NCBI GenBank assembly: GCA_039028695.1
Contig: JBCCHN010000018.1
Span: forward strand, 1 to 57,329
Origin: JANQKX01 sp039028695
GTDB lineage: Bacteria > Pseudomonadota > Alphaproteobacteria > Kiloniellales > Kiloniellaceae
Reading direction: 5' to 3'
Length of the DNA: 57,329 nucleotides
This document shows, piece after piece, positions 9,696 to 17,999 of this stretch. The notes under the pieces were generated by a model. The model searched no databases, had not been told where the DNA came from, and worked only from the letters and a program-made list of their open reading frames with translations. Position 1 is the stretch's first letter, and the number at the start of each line of letters is the position of its first letter. The position numbers and the translations under genes are program-made.

Positions 9696-10541
9696 ATGTC
9701 GCTCAATTATGACCTTGATCCAGAGACGCTCATCGACCTCGACCGTTATCCGATCGACCGTTTGGACAGTACGCGGCGCGCAGAACTGGTGGCGCACTGC
9801 CGGCGGGACCTCGCAGAACGCGCGCTTTGCTCATTGCCTTCCTTCGTCAGACCGGAGGCGGTGGCCCGAATGGAAGCGGAGCTCGCGCCGCACTTCGGCA
9901 AGGCGTGCTATCGACGCGCAGCACACAATTTTGCCTATGACGGTGCCTTGCAGGAAGAGGCGCTTGAAAAGCTGGATCCTGGCGATCCACGCCGTATCCG
10001 TCTGGTCAGCAGCTACGCCCAGCTGCGCAACTATCAGATCTCGACCGAATGCTTGTTGCGCCAGCTCTATATGTGGGAGCCATTGGGCGGCTTCGTACGC
10101 GATATCTTTGGCGTACAGGCCCTCTATCGCAGCCAATGCCCGCATTTGGCACTGAGCCTCAAGATCGAGGAAGAGGGTGATATCGACAATTGGCACTACG
10201 ACAGCAACGACGGGGTGATCTCGATCCTGCTCAGGAATGCCGATGAGGGCGGGGACTTCGAATACGCCCCCTATGTCAGGTCCGAAGAGGACGAACGCTA
10301 TGACCGGGTTGCCCAGGTTCTGGCTGATCCCGAGACCCACGCCATACGCAGGCACGCCGGGCCCGGTGATTTCACGCTTTTCAACGGCCGGCTGTCGCTG
10401 CACCGAATCACCCCCGTCGGCCCGACAACGACCCCGCGGGTCGTCGCGCTATTATGCTGGGACCAATCGCCCGATCAGATACACGAGCAGAGCTATATCG
10501 ACCACCTTGATTCCCTACCGGCATTGAGCCAGGTGCGCTAG
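9696..10541 (+). CDS. HalD/BesD-like non-haem iron, 2-oxoglutarate-dependent oxygenase (hydroxylase type)
   Basis: A 281-residue protein resembling the ArpA/HalD/BesD family of Fe(II)/2-oxoglutarate enzymes acting on free amino acids or small molecules. The start at 9696 is preferred over an earlier frame opening because GGAGGG lies at 9684-9689. Candidate iron ligands are His167 and Asp169 in NWHYDSND and His236 in LSLHR; Arg248 in PRVV could bind 2-oxoglutarate. Family halogenases replace the aspartate by glycine to make room for chloride. Here the aspartate is present, so hydroxylation is the expected chemistry. Nothing around it names the substrate. The family call is from memory of motifs. 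Confidence 0.7.
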   Translation: MSLNYDLDPETLIDLDRYPIDRLDSTRRAELVAHCRRDLAERALCSLPSFVRPEAVARMEAELAPHFGKACYRRAAHNFAYDGALQEEALEKLDPGDPRRIRLVSSYAQLRNYQISTECLLRQLYMWEPLGGFVRDIFGVQALYRSQCPHLALSLKIEEEGDIDNWHYDSNDGVISILLRNADEGGDFEYAPYVRSEEDERYDRVAQVLADPETHAIRRHAGPGDFTLFNGRLSLHRITPVGPTTTPRVVALLCWDQSPDQIHEQSYIDHLDSLPALSQVR

Positions 10542-10586
10542 GTTGGCCGACTGCTCCCGGTCATGCACGGCCCCAACGCGAAGCTG

Positions 10587-12548
10587 TTAGCCGTCCTCAA
10601 GAGCCTGTAGAGCTTGCTTAAGCACTTTGACGGCCTCGTTGCGCTCATCAGCCGTCATTCCATCAAGTGCGAGGTCGAGCCTTAAGTTTGCGCGCTCTTC
10701 TTTGATCCTGCAGCGTTGCTCTCCCAGATTTTCATAGCTGTCGATCACCTGATAGGTGATAACCGGATAAGCCAGACCTTTCACTTTTATCGTGCCCGAT
10801 TCCTGACAGCTGATCTGGTCCTTCACTTGAGAATAGGTTTCATAGGAGATAAGGATGTCCCCCGGACTGGCCGAGGTTTCCAAACGCGAAGCGGTGTTTA
10901 CACCGCCTCCGATAATCGTGTAGTCGAGCCGATCTTCACTACCGAAGTTGCCGACAGTGCAATAGTCGGTGTGGATCCCCATGCGGCAACGCAGAGGCTT
11001 TTCAATACCTGAATCCCGCCAATGCCACTGAAGGCTTTCCATTTTTTCGCGCATGGCTATGGCCATTTTTACACATGCCAAAGCATCTTCCTTAACACCA
11101 CGACTTTCGGGGTCCCCAAAAAAAATCAAGATGGCGTCGCCGACGTATTTGTCGATCGTTGCACCATGGGCAAGTGCGATCTGAGACATTTCATTAAGGT
11201 AATGGTTGAGCAAATGAGTCAGCTCTTCAGATTGCAGTTTATCGGCAGTCTCGGTGAAATCCGCTATATCTGAGAAGAAAACAGTAAGTTTTTTACGATC
11301 GCTGGCAACTGTTACTTCCTGCTTACCTCGGAAGATCGATTCATATACTTGGGGTGAGAGATACTTTGCCAGTTGATTTGACAGCTGCTCCAGTGCACTC
11401 GATTTTTTCGCCAGCTCCTCCTCGCGCTGCTTTAGTTCGGTGATATCCGCATAAACGGCAACTGTACCGCCGTCCTCGGTCTTGCGTTCACTGATCAGTA
11501 TCCAACGTCCATCCTTGCGATGTTGGAGATGAGGTTCGCCAGGTGATTGATGTCGCGCTATCCGGTCTTGAATCCATTCATCCAAACGCCCCTCGGCATC
11601 AGCGATCAGGCCATTATCCGCAGCATTGCGCACGATAGCCTCAAAACGTGTGCCTGGCTCGATAGAGCCACCAACTTCTGGGCGCAGGAGTTCCTGATAC
11701 CGACTGTTACAAATTACCAGGCGATCATCCCTGTCATAGAGGGAAAAACCTTCGGAAATTGTTTCTATAGCCGCAGTCAACTGACTCCTTGCCCGCGCCG
11801 ATTCTTTGGTAGCCGACAGGAGTTCGGCGGTCCTATCTTCGACGCGGCGCTCCAGGGTGTCCCGTGCGTCCCGCAGTTCCTTCTCGTAGGTCTCCTGTTG
11901 GTCTTGCATGTCGTTGAAGGCGGCGATTACCTGGCCGAGTTCGTCACTACTCTGCCACTCGATTCGGTCCCGCTCTTGACCCGATTTGGACTTGTTTATT
12001 GATACCAAGAGTCGGTTAAGTGGTTGTGCGACGATACGCTTTAAGGCAAATAGGGCCGCAGCTACTTCGATGCTGACCGCCAAAATGGCAATCATCGCCG
12101 CAAAAAATAGGCGTAATCGGGTTTGTTCCCAAACGTGGCTCGATGTTGCCACAAGTTCCAGATTGCCGATAGCCTTTGGTCCAGCACCAGCATCATATAT
12201 CACTTCACGCCTCAGCAAGATGTTATCTGGATTGGCACCATTCTCGCCAACCTCCAACATGATTGCGCCGTCTTCTCCATAAATTCGAGCAGTGATAATC
12301 TCTTGGTTGGCAGCGACGGCCTCCAAACTGAGTCGTATCTGATCGTGATCCAGGTTCCAAAGCGGTGTGGCTAAAGCCGCACTTTGCGTCAATACCATGC
12401 CGTCAAGCGTGCCATTCAGGCGATCAATCGCGTTTCGGTGGGTCATTAGTTCAATTACACTAAAGACACCGATCACCGTCAAAAAAATCAGTGGAATAGT
12501 TACGCGTAGAAATTTCCTGCGAATGGTTTGTCGTCTCTCGCCGCTCAT
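10587..12548 (-). CDS. membrane adenylate/guanylate cyclase with HAMP and PAS domains
   Basis: A sensor cyclase of 653 residues from ATG 12548 (a TTG at 12572 is an alternative start; neither has a strong ribosome site). Order: membrane segment (about 15-36), periplasmic sensor region, second membrane segment (about 155-178), HAMP, coiled coil, PAS domain (IETISEGFSLYDRDDRLVI), a second coil, then a class III catalytic domain. Catalytic features are visible: VFFSDIADFTE with the metal aspartates, IDKYVGDAILIFFG, and DRLDYTIIGGGVNTASRLE. The lysine in DKYVGDA favours ATP as substrate. It is divergent from a periplasmic binding-protein gene, a possible partner. Confidence 0.9.
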   Translation of the reverse strand: MSGERRQTIRRKFLRVTIPLIFLTVIGVFSVIELMTHRNAIDRLNGTLDGMVLTQSAALATPLWNLDHDQIRLSLEAVAANQEIITARIYGEDGAIMLEVGENGANPDNILLRREVIYDAGAGPKAIGNLELVATSSHVWEQTRLRLFFAAMIAILAVSIEVAAALFALKRIVAQPLNRLLVSINKSKSGQERDRIEWQSSDELGQVIAAFNDMQDQQETYEKELRDARDTLERRVEDRTAELLSATKESARARSQLTAAIETISEGFSLYDRDDRLVICNSRYQELLRPEVGGSIEPGTRFEAIVRNAADNGLIADAEGRLDEWIQDRIARHQSPGEPHLQHRKDGRWILISERKTEDGGTVAVYADITELKQREEELAKKSSALEQLSNQLAKYLSPQVYESIFRGKQEVTVASDRKKLTVFFSDIADFTETADKLQSEELTHLLNHYLNEMSQIALAHGATIDKYVGDAILIFFGDPESRGVKEDALACVKMAIAMREKMESLQWHWRDSGIEKPLRCRMGIHTDYCTVGNFGSEDRLDYTIIGGGVNTASRLETSASPGDILISYETYSQVKDQISCQESGTIKVKGLAYPVITYQVIDSYENLGEQRCRIKEERANLRLDLALDGMTADERNEAVKVLKQALQALEDG

Positions 12549-12654
12549 TAGGTATGCTGGCCCCCATCGCAATCTTTACATCACGACGTGGGCCGACCTG
12601 CCTCCTGCCGCCCCACGCGATGACTTTGTCAGTCGTTTGGAATAATGCTATCCC

Positions 12655-13473
12655 ATGGCTGTACTGAAATCCAATCCACAAGGGAGGTGGTTCTTGCGTC
12701 TGCTGCTATCTGGTTTGCTGGGGTTGGCTTTTTTCTTCTCGATCGAGACTACCTGGTCCGCCGACGATAAAGTCCGTTTTGTGACGCTCGAATTTGCGCC
12801 CTTCATTTATGGCAAAAATCAGCAAGTCGCGGGCCCTGGCCGGGACCTGATTGAGGCCGTTTGCGACGAGGCGGGGATCGACTGCAGTTTCGATATCTAT
12901 CCTTGGCGGCGGGCACAAGAATTGATGAAAAAAGGTGAGGCCGACGGCATGATGGTTATCGGACGAAACCCAAAGAGAGAAGAATGGATCCGGTTTTCTC
13001 CACCTCATTTTCGGACTGAATACGGAATCTTCGTTGAGTCAAAAGACATTCTCGATTTTATCAATATAGCTCAATTAGAAGGGCTCCGGATCGGCGTCTT
13101 TGCGCCTTCGAACACGGCTGTCCAGTTGGAGGACATTCGCGACGAAATGATCGCACAAGGCTTGGATCCGATCGAAATTGAAGAGCGGCCTGACGATGCG
13201 TCCGGCTTCCGGAAGCTCGCCGCTGGACGCATTGATGCAGTTTATTCCAATCGGGACCGGGGCCGGCAAATCCTCGAGATAGAGGGCTTAACGGATAAGG
13301 TACGCTACGCGGGCGGACATCAGGGCATATTGTATTATGCAGGCTTTACGAGGAGCTTTCCTAACCAAGAACTCGTGGATCGGTTTGACGCCGCATGGCT
13401 GGAGCTTTTCAGGCGAGGAGAGGCTCAAAAGATAATCAAGAGCTACGGTTTGGAGCCAGCCGATGTAGAGTAA
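12655..13473 (+). CDS. periplasmic amino-acid-type substrate-binding protein (orphan)
   Basis: A 272-residue exported protein of the family-3 solute-binding fold. It has a signal peptide (hydrophobic LLLSGLLGLAFFF, cleavage near WSA-DD), then VTLEFAPFIYG, DGMMVIGRNPKREEWIRF and other family-type stretches. The start is uncertain: ATG 12655 has no clear ribosome site, whereas TTG 12694 is preceded by AGGGAGG (12681-12687) and would give a compact signal peptide. No permease or ATPase gene is adjacent. It is divergent from the membrane cyclase gene, so it may deliver a ligand to a sensor rather than to a transporter; that is inference. Confidence 0.8.
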   Translation: MAVLKSNPQGRWFLRLLLSGLLGLAFFFSIETTWSADDKVRFVTLEFAPFIYGKNQQVAGPGRDLIEAVCDEAGIDCSFDIYPWRRAQELMKKGEADGMMVIGRNPKREEWIRFSPPHFRTEYGIFVESKDILDFINIAQLEGLRIGVFAPSNTAVQLEDIRDEMIAQGLDPIEIEERPDDASGFRKLAAGRIDAVYSNRDRGRQILEIEGLTDKVRYAGGHQGILYYAGFTRSFPNQELVDRFDAAWLELFRRGEAQKIIKSYGLEPADVE

Positions 13474-13880
13474 GCCATTTTTGCTTTGGATCATTAGTGA
13501 ATCCAGGGGGATTTTCTCCGTGCTATCTTTTGTAAGGTGTAAAGCCGACGATGCGCCCTTTACCCCTAATTGGCTCATAACCAGAACCAGGTGCTCCCAT
13601 CAAACCGGATTAGTGCTAAACTGGATGAACACTTTGACAGGGTAATGGATCCAGCCGAGACCTAGAAATTCCCTGGGATCCGCCCGGCTTCCTTCTAACG
13701 TCCACAAAAATTTGCAAGTTCGGCAGAAGTCAATTCTGCCTCGCCCTCGTTTCTCACGATTTAAATTACTAGGGGTGCTAACTAGACAGGGCCACTGTGA
13801 AATGTAGGATGGGTTTCTCAAATCAGCGCTATTGTGTAACGACTTTAAAATCTGCCAAAAAAAATCCAGGGTCTTTTTAC
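13474..13880. other. intergenic region, nothing recognised
   Basis: About 400 bases between the orphan binding-protein gene and the first oxidoreductase of the vitamin B6 cluster. No convincing coding frame, hairpin or repeat is seen. It must hold the promoter of the downstream gene, but no hexamers stand out. Confidence 0.4.
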
Positions 13881-15491
13881 ATGGTCCAAATTCAATCCTA
13901 TGACTACGTCGTTGTTGGTGCAGGGTCGGCGGGATGCACATTAGCAAACCGTCTGACCGCCGATGGAAGGACCCGCGTTTTGTTGCTAGAAGCGGGAGGG
14001 TGGGACAGAGACCCCTTAATCCACATTCCCCTAGGTTGGGGCAAAATTCTGCAAAAGCGATTGCACGATTGGAATTACTTTTGCGAGCCTGAAGAAAATG
14101 TAGGTGGCCGCAGCGTTGAATGCGCGCGAGGTAAGATCGTTGGCGGTAGCTCTTCAGTCAACGCCATGGCCCATGTTCGAGGCAATCGTGCCGACTTCGA
14201 TCAATGGCGGGATAACGGCCTGGCCGGCTGGTCCTATGACGACCTTCTGCCCTACTTCAAAAAACAAGAAACCTGGACGAAAGGTACCGACAAATACCGT
14301 GGTGGCAACGGACCGCTTGGCGTGCAGTTCTGCAACTACGCCGACCCCTTGGTCGAGGCCTTTGGCGAGGCCGGAGACACCGCCGGATATGCTTGGACAG
14401 ACGACTATAACGGTGAAAAACAAGAGGGTTTCGGCAGATTGCAAATGACAATAAAAAACGGGCGTCGCTGTAGCGGTGCGACAGGTTATCTGCGTCCCGC
14501 GCTGAAGAGAAGCAATTTAATCGTCCAAACCCATGCGCTGGTCCAGCAACTTACTCTCGAAAAAGACACCGCCATAGGTGTCAAATATCTGCAGAATGGA
14601 AAAGAGCATGAGGCACGCGCTGAGCAAGAAATTATACTGTCTGCCGGAGTGATCAATTCCCCTCAGCTGCTGATGCTTTCGGGAATCGGGCCGGCGGATC
14701 ATTTGAAGGATCATTCGATAGATGTGAAAGTTGATCTTCCAGGCGTTGGGCGGAACCTGCAAGACCATGTCTCTGTTATTTTGATGTATGCGCGAGATGG
14801 AACCGGTCCGTTTCATCGCGCCATGAGGTATGACCGCGCCGCCATCGCAATGATCCAGGCCTATCTGTTTGGCAGTGGTTTTGCCGCCGATGTACCAGGC
14901 GGGATCACTGCCTTCTTGAAGAGCCCGATGGCCAAGGCTGTACCGGATATTCAAATTCTATTCACCGCCGCACCTTTAGGGGGCTATCCCTATTTTGCAC
15001 CTTTTATAAAGCCCTTTCCAGACGGCTTTGCTTGCCGGATTGTGATGTTGCACCCCAAAAGCCGAGGACAGGTCACCCTGGCAAACAAGGATCCTTCCGC
15101 GTTGGCCCTTATCAAACAGAACTTTTTGGCTCACGAAGATGATTGGAAGGCACTGCGCTCAGGTGTGGAAATGGCACGCGACCTCATGTCTCAGCCAAGC
15201 ATGTGCTCTTTTATTAAAGACGAAATCGCCCCAGGCCGCGCCAAGACATCGGCCGCCGACATTGACGATCATATTCGCAAAACATCCATTACCGTTCACC
15301 ACCCGCTCGGCACATGTAAGATGGGCACTGGCCAAGAACTGAATGATGTGGTCGATTTAGAGTTGCGGGTGCGTGGTGTGAGCAAACTGCGCGTGGTCGA
15401 TGCTTCCGTCATGCCCAACATGACCAGCGGCAATATCAATTCACCGGTAGTTGCCATTGCCGAAAGAGCCGCCGACCTCATATTAGAATAA
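13881..15491 (+). CDS. GMC-family flavin dehydrogenase, candidate 4-pyridoxate dehydrogenase
   Basis: A 536-residue FAD-dependent glucose-methanol-choline oxidoreductase. The start at 13881 places the FAD motif VVVGAGSAGC at residues 9-18; upstream in-frame codons would add an unlikely tail. It shows GGSSSVNAMAHVRGN and the C-terminal VHHPLGTCKMG and MTSGNINSPV, with the usual His and Asn of the GMC active site. The known Mesorhizobium 4-pyridoxate dehydrogenase, which oxidises the 5-hydroxymethyl group of 4-pyridoxate, is a GMC protein. Stretches such as LIHIPLGWGK and DDYNGEKQEGFGRLQ recall it. Position at the edge of a gene set encoding the flanking pathway steps supports this. A generic alcohol dehydrogenase is the alternative. 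Confidence 0.65.
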   Translation: MVQIQSYDYVVVGAGSAGCTLANRLTADGRTRVLLLEAGGWDRDPLIHIPLGWGKILQKRLHDWNYFCEPEENVGGRSVECARGKIVGGSSSVNAMAHVRGNRADFDQWRDNGLAGWSYDDLLPYFKKQETWTKGTDKYRGGNGPLGVQFCNYADPLVEAFGEAGDTAGYAWTDDYNGEKQEGFGRLQMTIKNGRRCSGATGYLRPALKRSNLIVQTHALVQQLTLEKDTAIGVKYLQNGKEHEARAEQEIILSAGVINSPQLLMLSGIGPADHLKDHSIDVKVDLPGVGRNLQDHVSVILMYARDGTGPFHRAMRYDRAAIAMIQAYLFGSGFAADVPGGITAFLKSPMAKAVPDIQILFTAAPLGGYPYFAPFIKPFPDGFACRIVMLHPKSRGQVTLANKDPSALALIKQNFLAHEDDWKALRSGVEMARDLMSQPSMCSFIKDEIAPGRAKTSAADIDDHIRKTSITVHHPLGTCKMGTGQELNDVVDLELRVRGVSKLRVVDASVMPNMTSGNINSPVVAIAERAADLILE

Positions 15492-15579
15492 AACGATGGT
15501 GTCGCAGCTTAGCGATTCAGCAGGCCTTAACTGAACGGGCCCAAACCGTGGATGCTAGAACTTGGGCAGCTAAAGCCTC

Positions 15580-16317
15580 TTACTCCGCGGCTACTTCACG
15601 ACGGCCGAAAAGCCCTGAAGGAATCGACTGCTCGAAAAGACTCTTATGTACATCGCTTAAGTGTTGATGCATTAAGCTTTCGGCCTTATCGGCCTGCCGA
15701 TCAGCGATGGCTTCAACGATCGCAAAGTGAAAATTGACGTGTTCGGCTTGCCGCTTAAAGCAATTGCCGCTTTCGCCAAATCGCGCCAAGGCTTGATCAC
15801 GCAAGGCCGTACCAAGCGCATCCTGCAATATCTCGAATAGAGCATTTCGCGACAGGCGGGCGATCGCAGTGTGAAATGCGCTATCGGCCAAACGGTAATC
15901 TTGGAAATTGCCGGCTTTTTGAGTCGCTTCGGCTAATTTTCGCAGGCGTTCCACATCTTGCCCCGAAGACCTGAGGGCAGCCAGGCGACACATTACCGGC
16001 TCGATGGCAATTCTCAGTTCGATGAGTTCCACCGGATTAGCGATCTCAGCAATCGCAAGGAAATTAGAGCCGCTACCCGCCTCCAGCTTCAGTGCATCTG
16101 CCTCATTACCCATCACTGAAAGGTAAGTGCCGCTGCCCTGACGCCGGTATACTGTCCCGTTGCTTTCCAGAGCACTGAGGGCCCGCCGAAGAACCCGCCT
16201 GCCGACCCCCAGTTTTTCAGAGAGTTCTCGTTCTGTTGGAAGACGCCCATCATCCGCCACACCCCCTTTGGCGATCATTTCTTCCAATGCGCTTAGCGTT
16301 TGTTCGTAACGGTCCAT
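15580..16317 (-). CDS. GntR/FadR-family transcriptional regulator, probable regulator of the vitamin B6 cluster
   Basis: A 245-residue regulator. The N-terminal winged helix-turn-helix shows LPTERELSEKLGVGRRVLRR (about 25-44) and RRQGSGTYL. The rest is an all-helical FCD ligand domain with metal-ligand-type residues around AFHTAIARLS and HVNFHFAIVEAI. It converges with the preceding GMC gene and is divergent from the ABC importer operon across a 515-base region that carries five copies of the hexamer ACCAAT or its complement. FCD regulators usually respond to a catabolic substrate or intermediate, so a pyridine carboxylate or B6 vitamer is the likely effector; this is inferred from location. 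Confidence 0.85.
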   Translation of the reverse strand: MDRYEQTLSALEEMIAKGGVADDGRLPTERELSEKLGVGRRVLRRALSALESNGTVYRRQGSGTYLSVMGNEADALKLEAGSGSNFLAIAEIANPVELIELRIAIEPVMCRLAALRSSGQDVERLRKLAEATQKAGNFQDYRLADSAFHTAIARLSRNALFEILQDALGTALRDQALARFGESGNCFKRQAEHVNFHFAIVEAIADRQADKAESLMHQHLSDVHKSLFEQSIPSGLFGRREVAAE

Positions 16318-16832
16318 GTTGTCTCGTCAACAAAATTGGAGTTTCAACAATTCAAAAAAGCCTAATAGTCTATTTTACTGCAATCTGAAAACATCTCATC
16401 AAAAACATTACTAGCGCGCCATAGAGGAAACCCTGGCGGCAAGAGTCAATATACTTACATTACGCATTGTACCAATAACGAACCAATTGTGAAATCCAAA
16501 AATGGCAGTCTTGCAACCGATATCGGTCCATAGCAAGCAGCTCGAAAATAGTTTATATAAAACAATCGATTAAATTGAATTTGGTTTAATCCTATGCCGT
16601 GTAAGAGCAAAGATTCTCGATGTAATAACCAATTAGCCATTGACGGGACCAATCAAATGTTGTCGCATAAATGGATACATTATTGGTCCCCTCGCACGGA
16701 ACTCAGAATGGATTACCCAGTGGGAATCCGGCGACCCAATTGGAAAATGACACCTGACTGTCCGTGAAAATTACGTGCGATAAAATAGGTGACTAGAAGT
16801 TTCAATTGCCACTTACTTGGGAGGAAGCAGGC
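16318..16832. promoter_or_regulatory. divergent control region with ACCAAT-type operator repeats
   Basis: Non-coding region between the GntR gene and the importer operon. ACCAAT occurs at 16471-16476, 16482-16487, 16628-16633 and 16648-16653, and its complement ATTGGT at 16682-16687. Two are arranged as a perfect inverted repeat GGGACCAAT (16645-16653) and ATTGGTCCC (16682-16690). ATTG-TAC-CAAT at 16466-16476 and GATTAAA/TTTAATC at 16568-16591 are further dyads. The same hexamer is repeated upstream of the cupin operon, which suggests a shared regulator, most simply the adjacent GntR protein. Confidence 0.5.
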
Positions 16833-17879
16833 ATGCCGATTGTATCAAAAACACTAGGAAGTATGGTGCTAGGCTCAATCTTCGCGGTGAGCCTGGCAAC
16901 ATCTAGTATGGCGGCCGAGGTCAGTTCAATCGCCATTTTGGTGCCTGAACAAGGCACGGATTTTGGCTGGAATCAACAAGGCGTCGACGCGGCTCGGACC
17001 GTTGCGGAGCAAAAGGGTTTGGAATTTATGCCCGCCGAAGGCTTGGGCTATGGTGACGTGCGGCCCACCCTGCGCGAACTGGCAGAAGACGGCGCCACGT
17101 TGATGATCGCACATGCCAGCGGTTACAACACCGCTGCACCGGAAATTGCGGCTGAAACCGGAGTTGCAGTCGCTATCGTGGATCGGCCTGAGGACATTAA
17201 GGCCGGATTGGTTGCGGATTATACTTTGCATGGGCACGAAGGTGCCTATATGGCCGGGCAGTTGGCTGCCTCGCTTACCCGTACCGGTACGGTAGGGATC
17301 GTCGTTTCTGGCGAGCCGCCATCTTGGAACTCCCAATCTGCCGGTTTTGCGCAAGGCGTAAAAGCGTCAGGCAAGGATGTGAACATCATCTATGCCGTGA
17401 TAGGGCCAGCTGCCTATGGTGACGCCGCCGGCGGCCGCCGGGTAACCGAATCCGTGATTTCCGCAGGCGCGGATATCATCTTCGGGCAAGGCAATGGCTC
17501 AAGCTTTGGCATGATCCAAGCCGTGGAAACCACGCCGGCAGTCGATGGTGAAAAAGTTTGGTTTATCGATGTGATCGGCGACAAATCGTCTTTGGATAAA
17601 GGTCATCTGCTGTCCTCGGTCTTGTGGAACATGGTTCCAGTCTATTCAGCCATGGTAGACGACCTGCAAGCGGATACATTTGGCACAAAGAGTTACAAAA
17701 TCCAGCTCTCAGACGATTCGGTAAAGCTCCTGAAAACCGATCATATTCCGGCTGATGCTTGGGAGGCGATGTCCGCATTGCGTGAACAAATTATCGCGGG
17801 AGACGTCTCGGTTGACCTCATTACGGACGCTCAAGAAGTACGTGGTTTGATGACCTCGGTCGAAGAGCCGGCTGAGTAA
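16833..17879 (+). CDS. BMP-family periplasmic binding protein of an ABC importer, candidate vitamin B6 binder
   Basis: A 348-residue exported protein of the basic-membrane-protein (PnrA-like) family. The start at 16833 is fixed by GGGAGGAAG at 16819-16827. The signal peptide ends near SSMAAEVSS, with no lipobox cysteine, so the protein is soluble in the periplasm. Family stretches include DFGWNQQGVDAAR and the glycine-rich FGQGNGSSFG. Known family members bind nucleosides and, in spirochaetes, riboflavin. Here the importer genes sit between B6-degradation genes and run into the lactonase gene, so pyridoxine or another B6 vitamer is the likely ligand. That substrate is inference. Confidence 0.85.
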   Translation: MPIVSKTLGSMVLGSIFAVSLATSSMAAEVSSIAILVPEQGTDFGWNQQGVDAARTVAEQKGLEFMPAEGLGYGDVRPTLRELAEDGATLMIAHASGYNTAAPEIAAETGVAVAIVDRPEDIKAGLVADYTLHGHEGAYMAGQLAASLTRTGTVGIVVSGEPPSWNSQSAGFAQGVKASGKDVNIIYAVIGPAAYGDAAGGRRVTESVISAGADIIFGQGNGSSFGMIQAVETTPAVDGEKVWFIDVIGDKSSLDKGHLLSSVLWNMVPVYSAMVDDLQADTFGTKSYKIQLSDDSVKLLKTDHIPADAWEAMSALREQIIAGDVSVDLITDAQEVRGLMTSVEEPAE

Positions 17880-17922
17880 ACGACAAAGGATTGACGCATT
17901 TCCATCAACTTGCCAAAAATTA

Positions 17923-17963
17923 GTGCGGTGCTGACGTATTCCCTGCAGCACCGCACCTTTTTT
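17923..17963 (+). terminator. intrinsic terminator/attenuator after the binding-protein gene
   Basis: GTGCGGTGCTG (17923-17933) pairs perfectly with CAGCACCGCAC (17946-17956), and six T residues follow (17958-17963). It lies between the binding-protein gene and the ATPase gene of one operon, so it probably acts as a partial terminator that keeps binding-protein mRNA in excess. Confidence 0.8.
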
Positions 17964-17999
17964 CCGGTCGTATCCTAGGCGTTTCCCAAGGGGTGTGGT

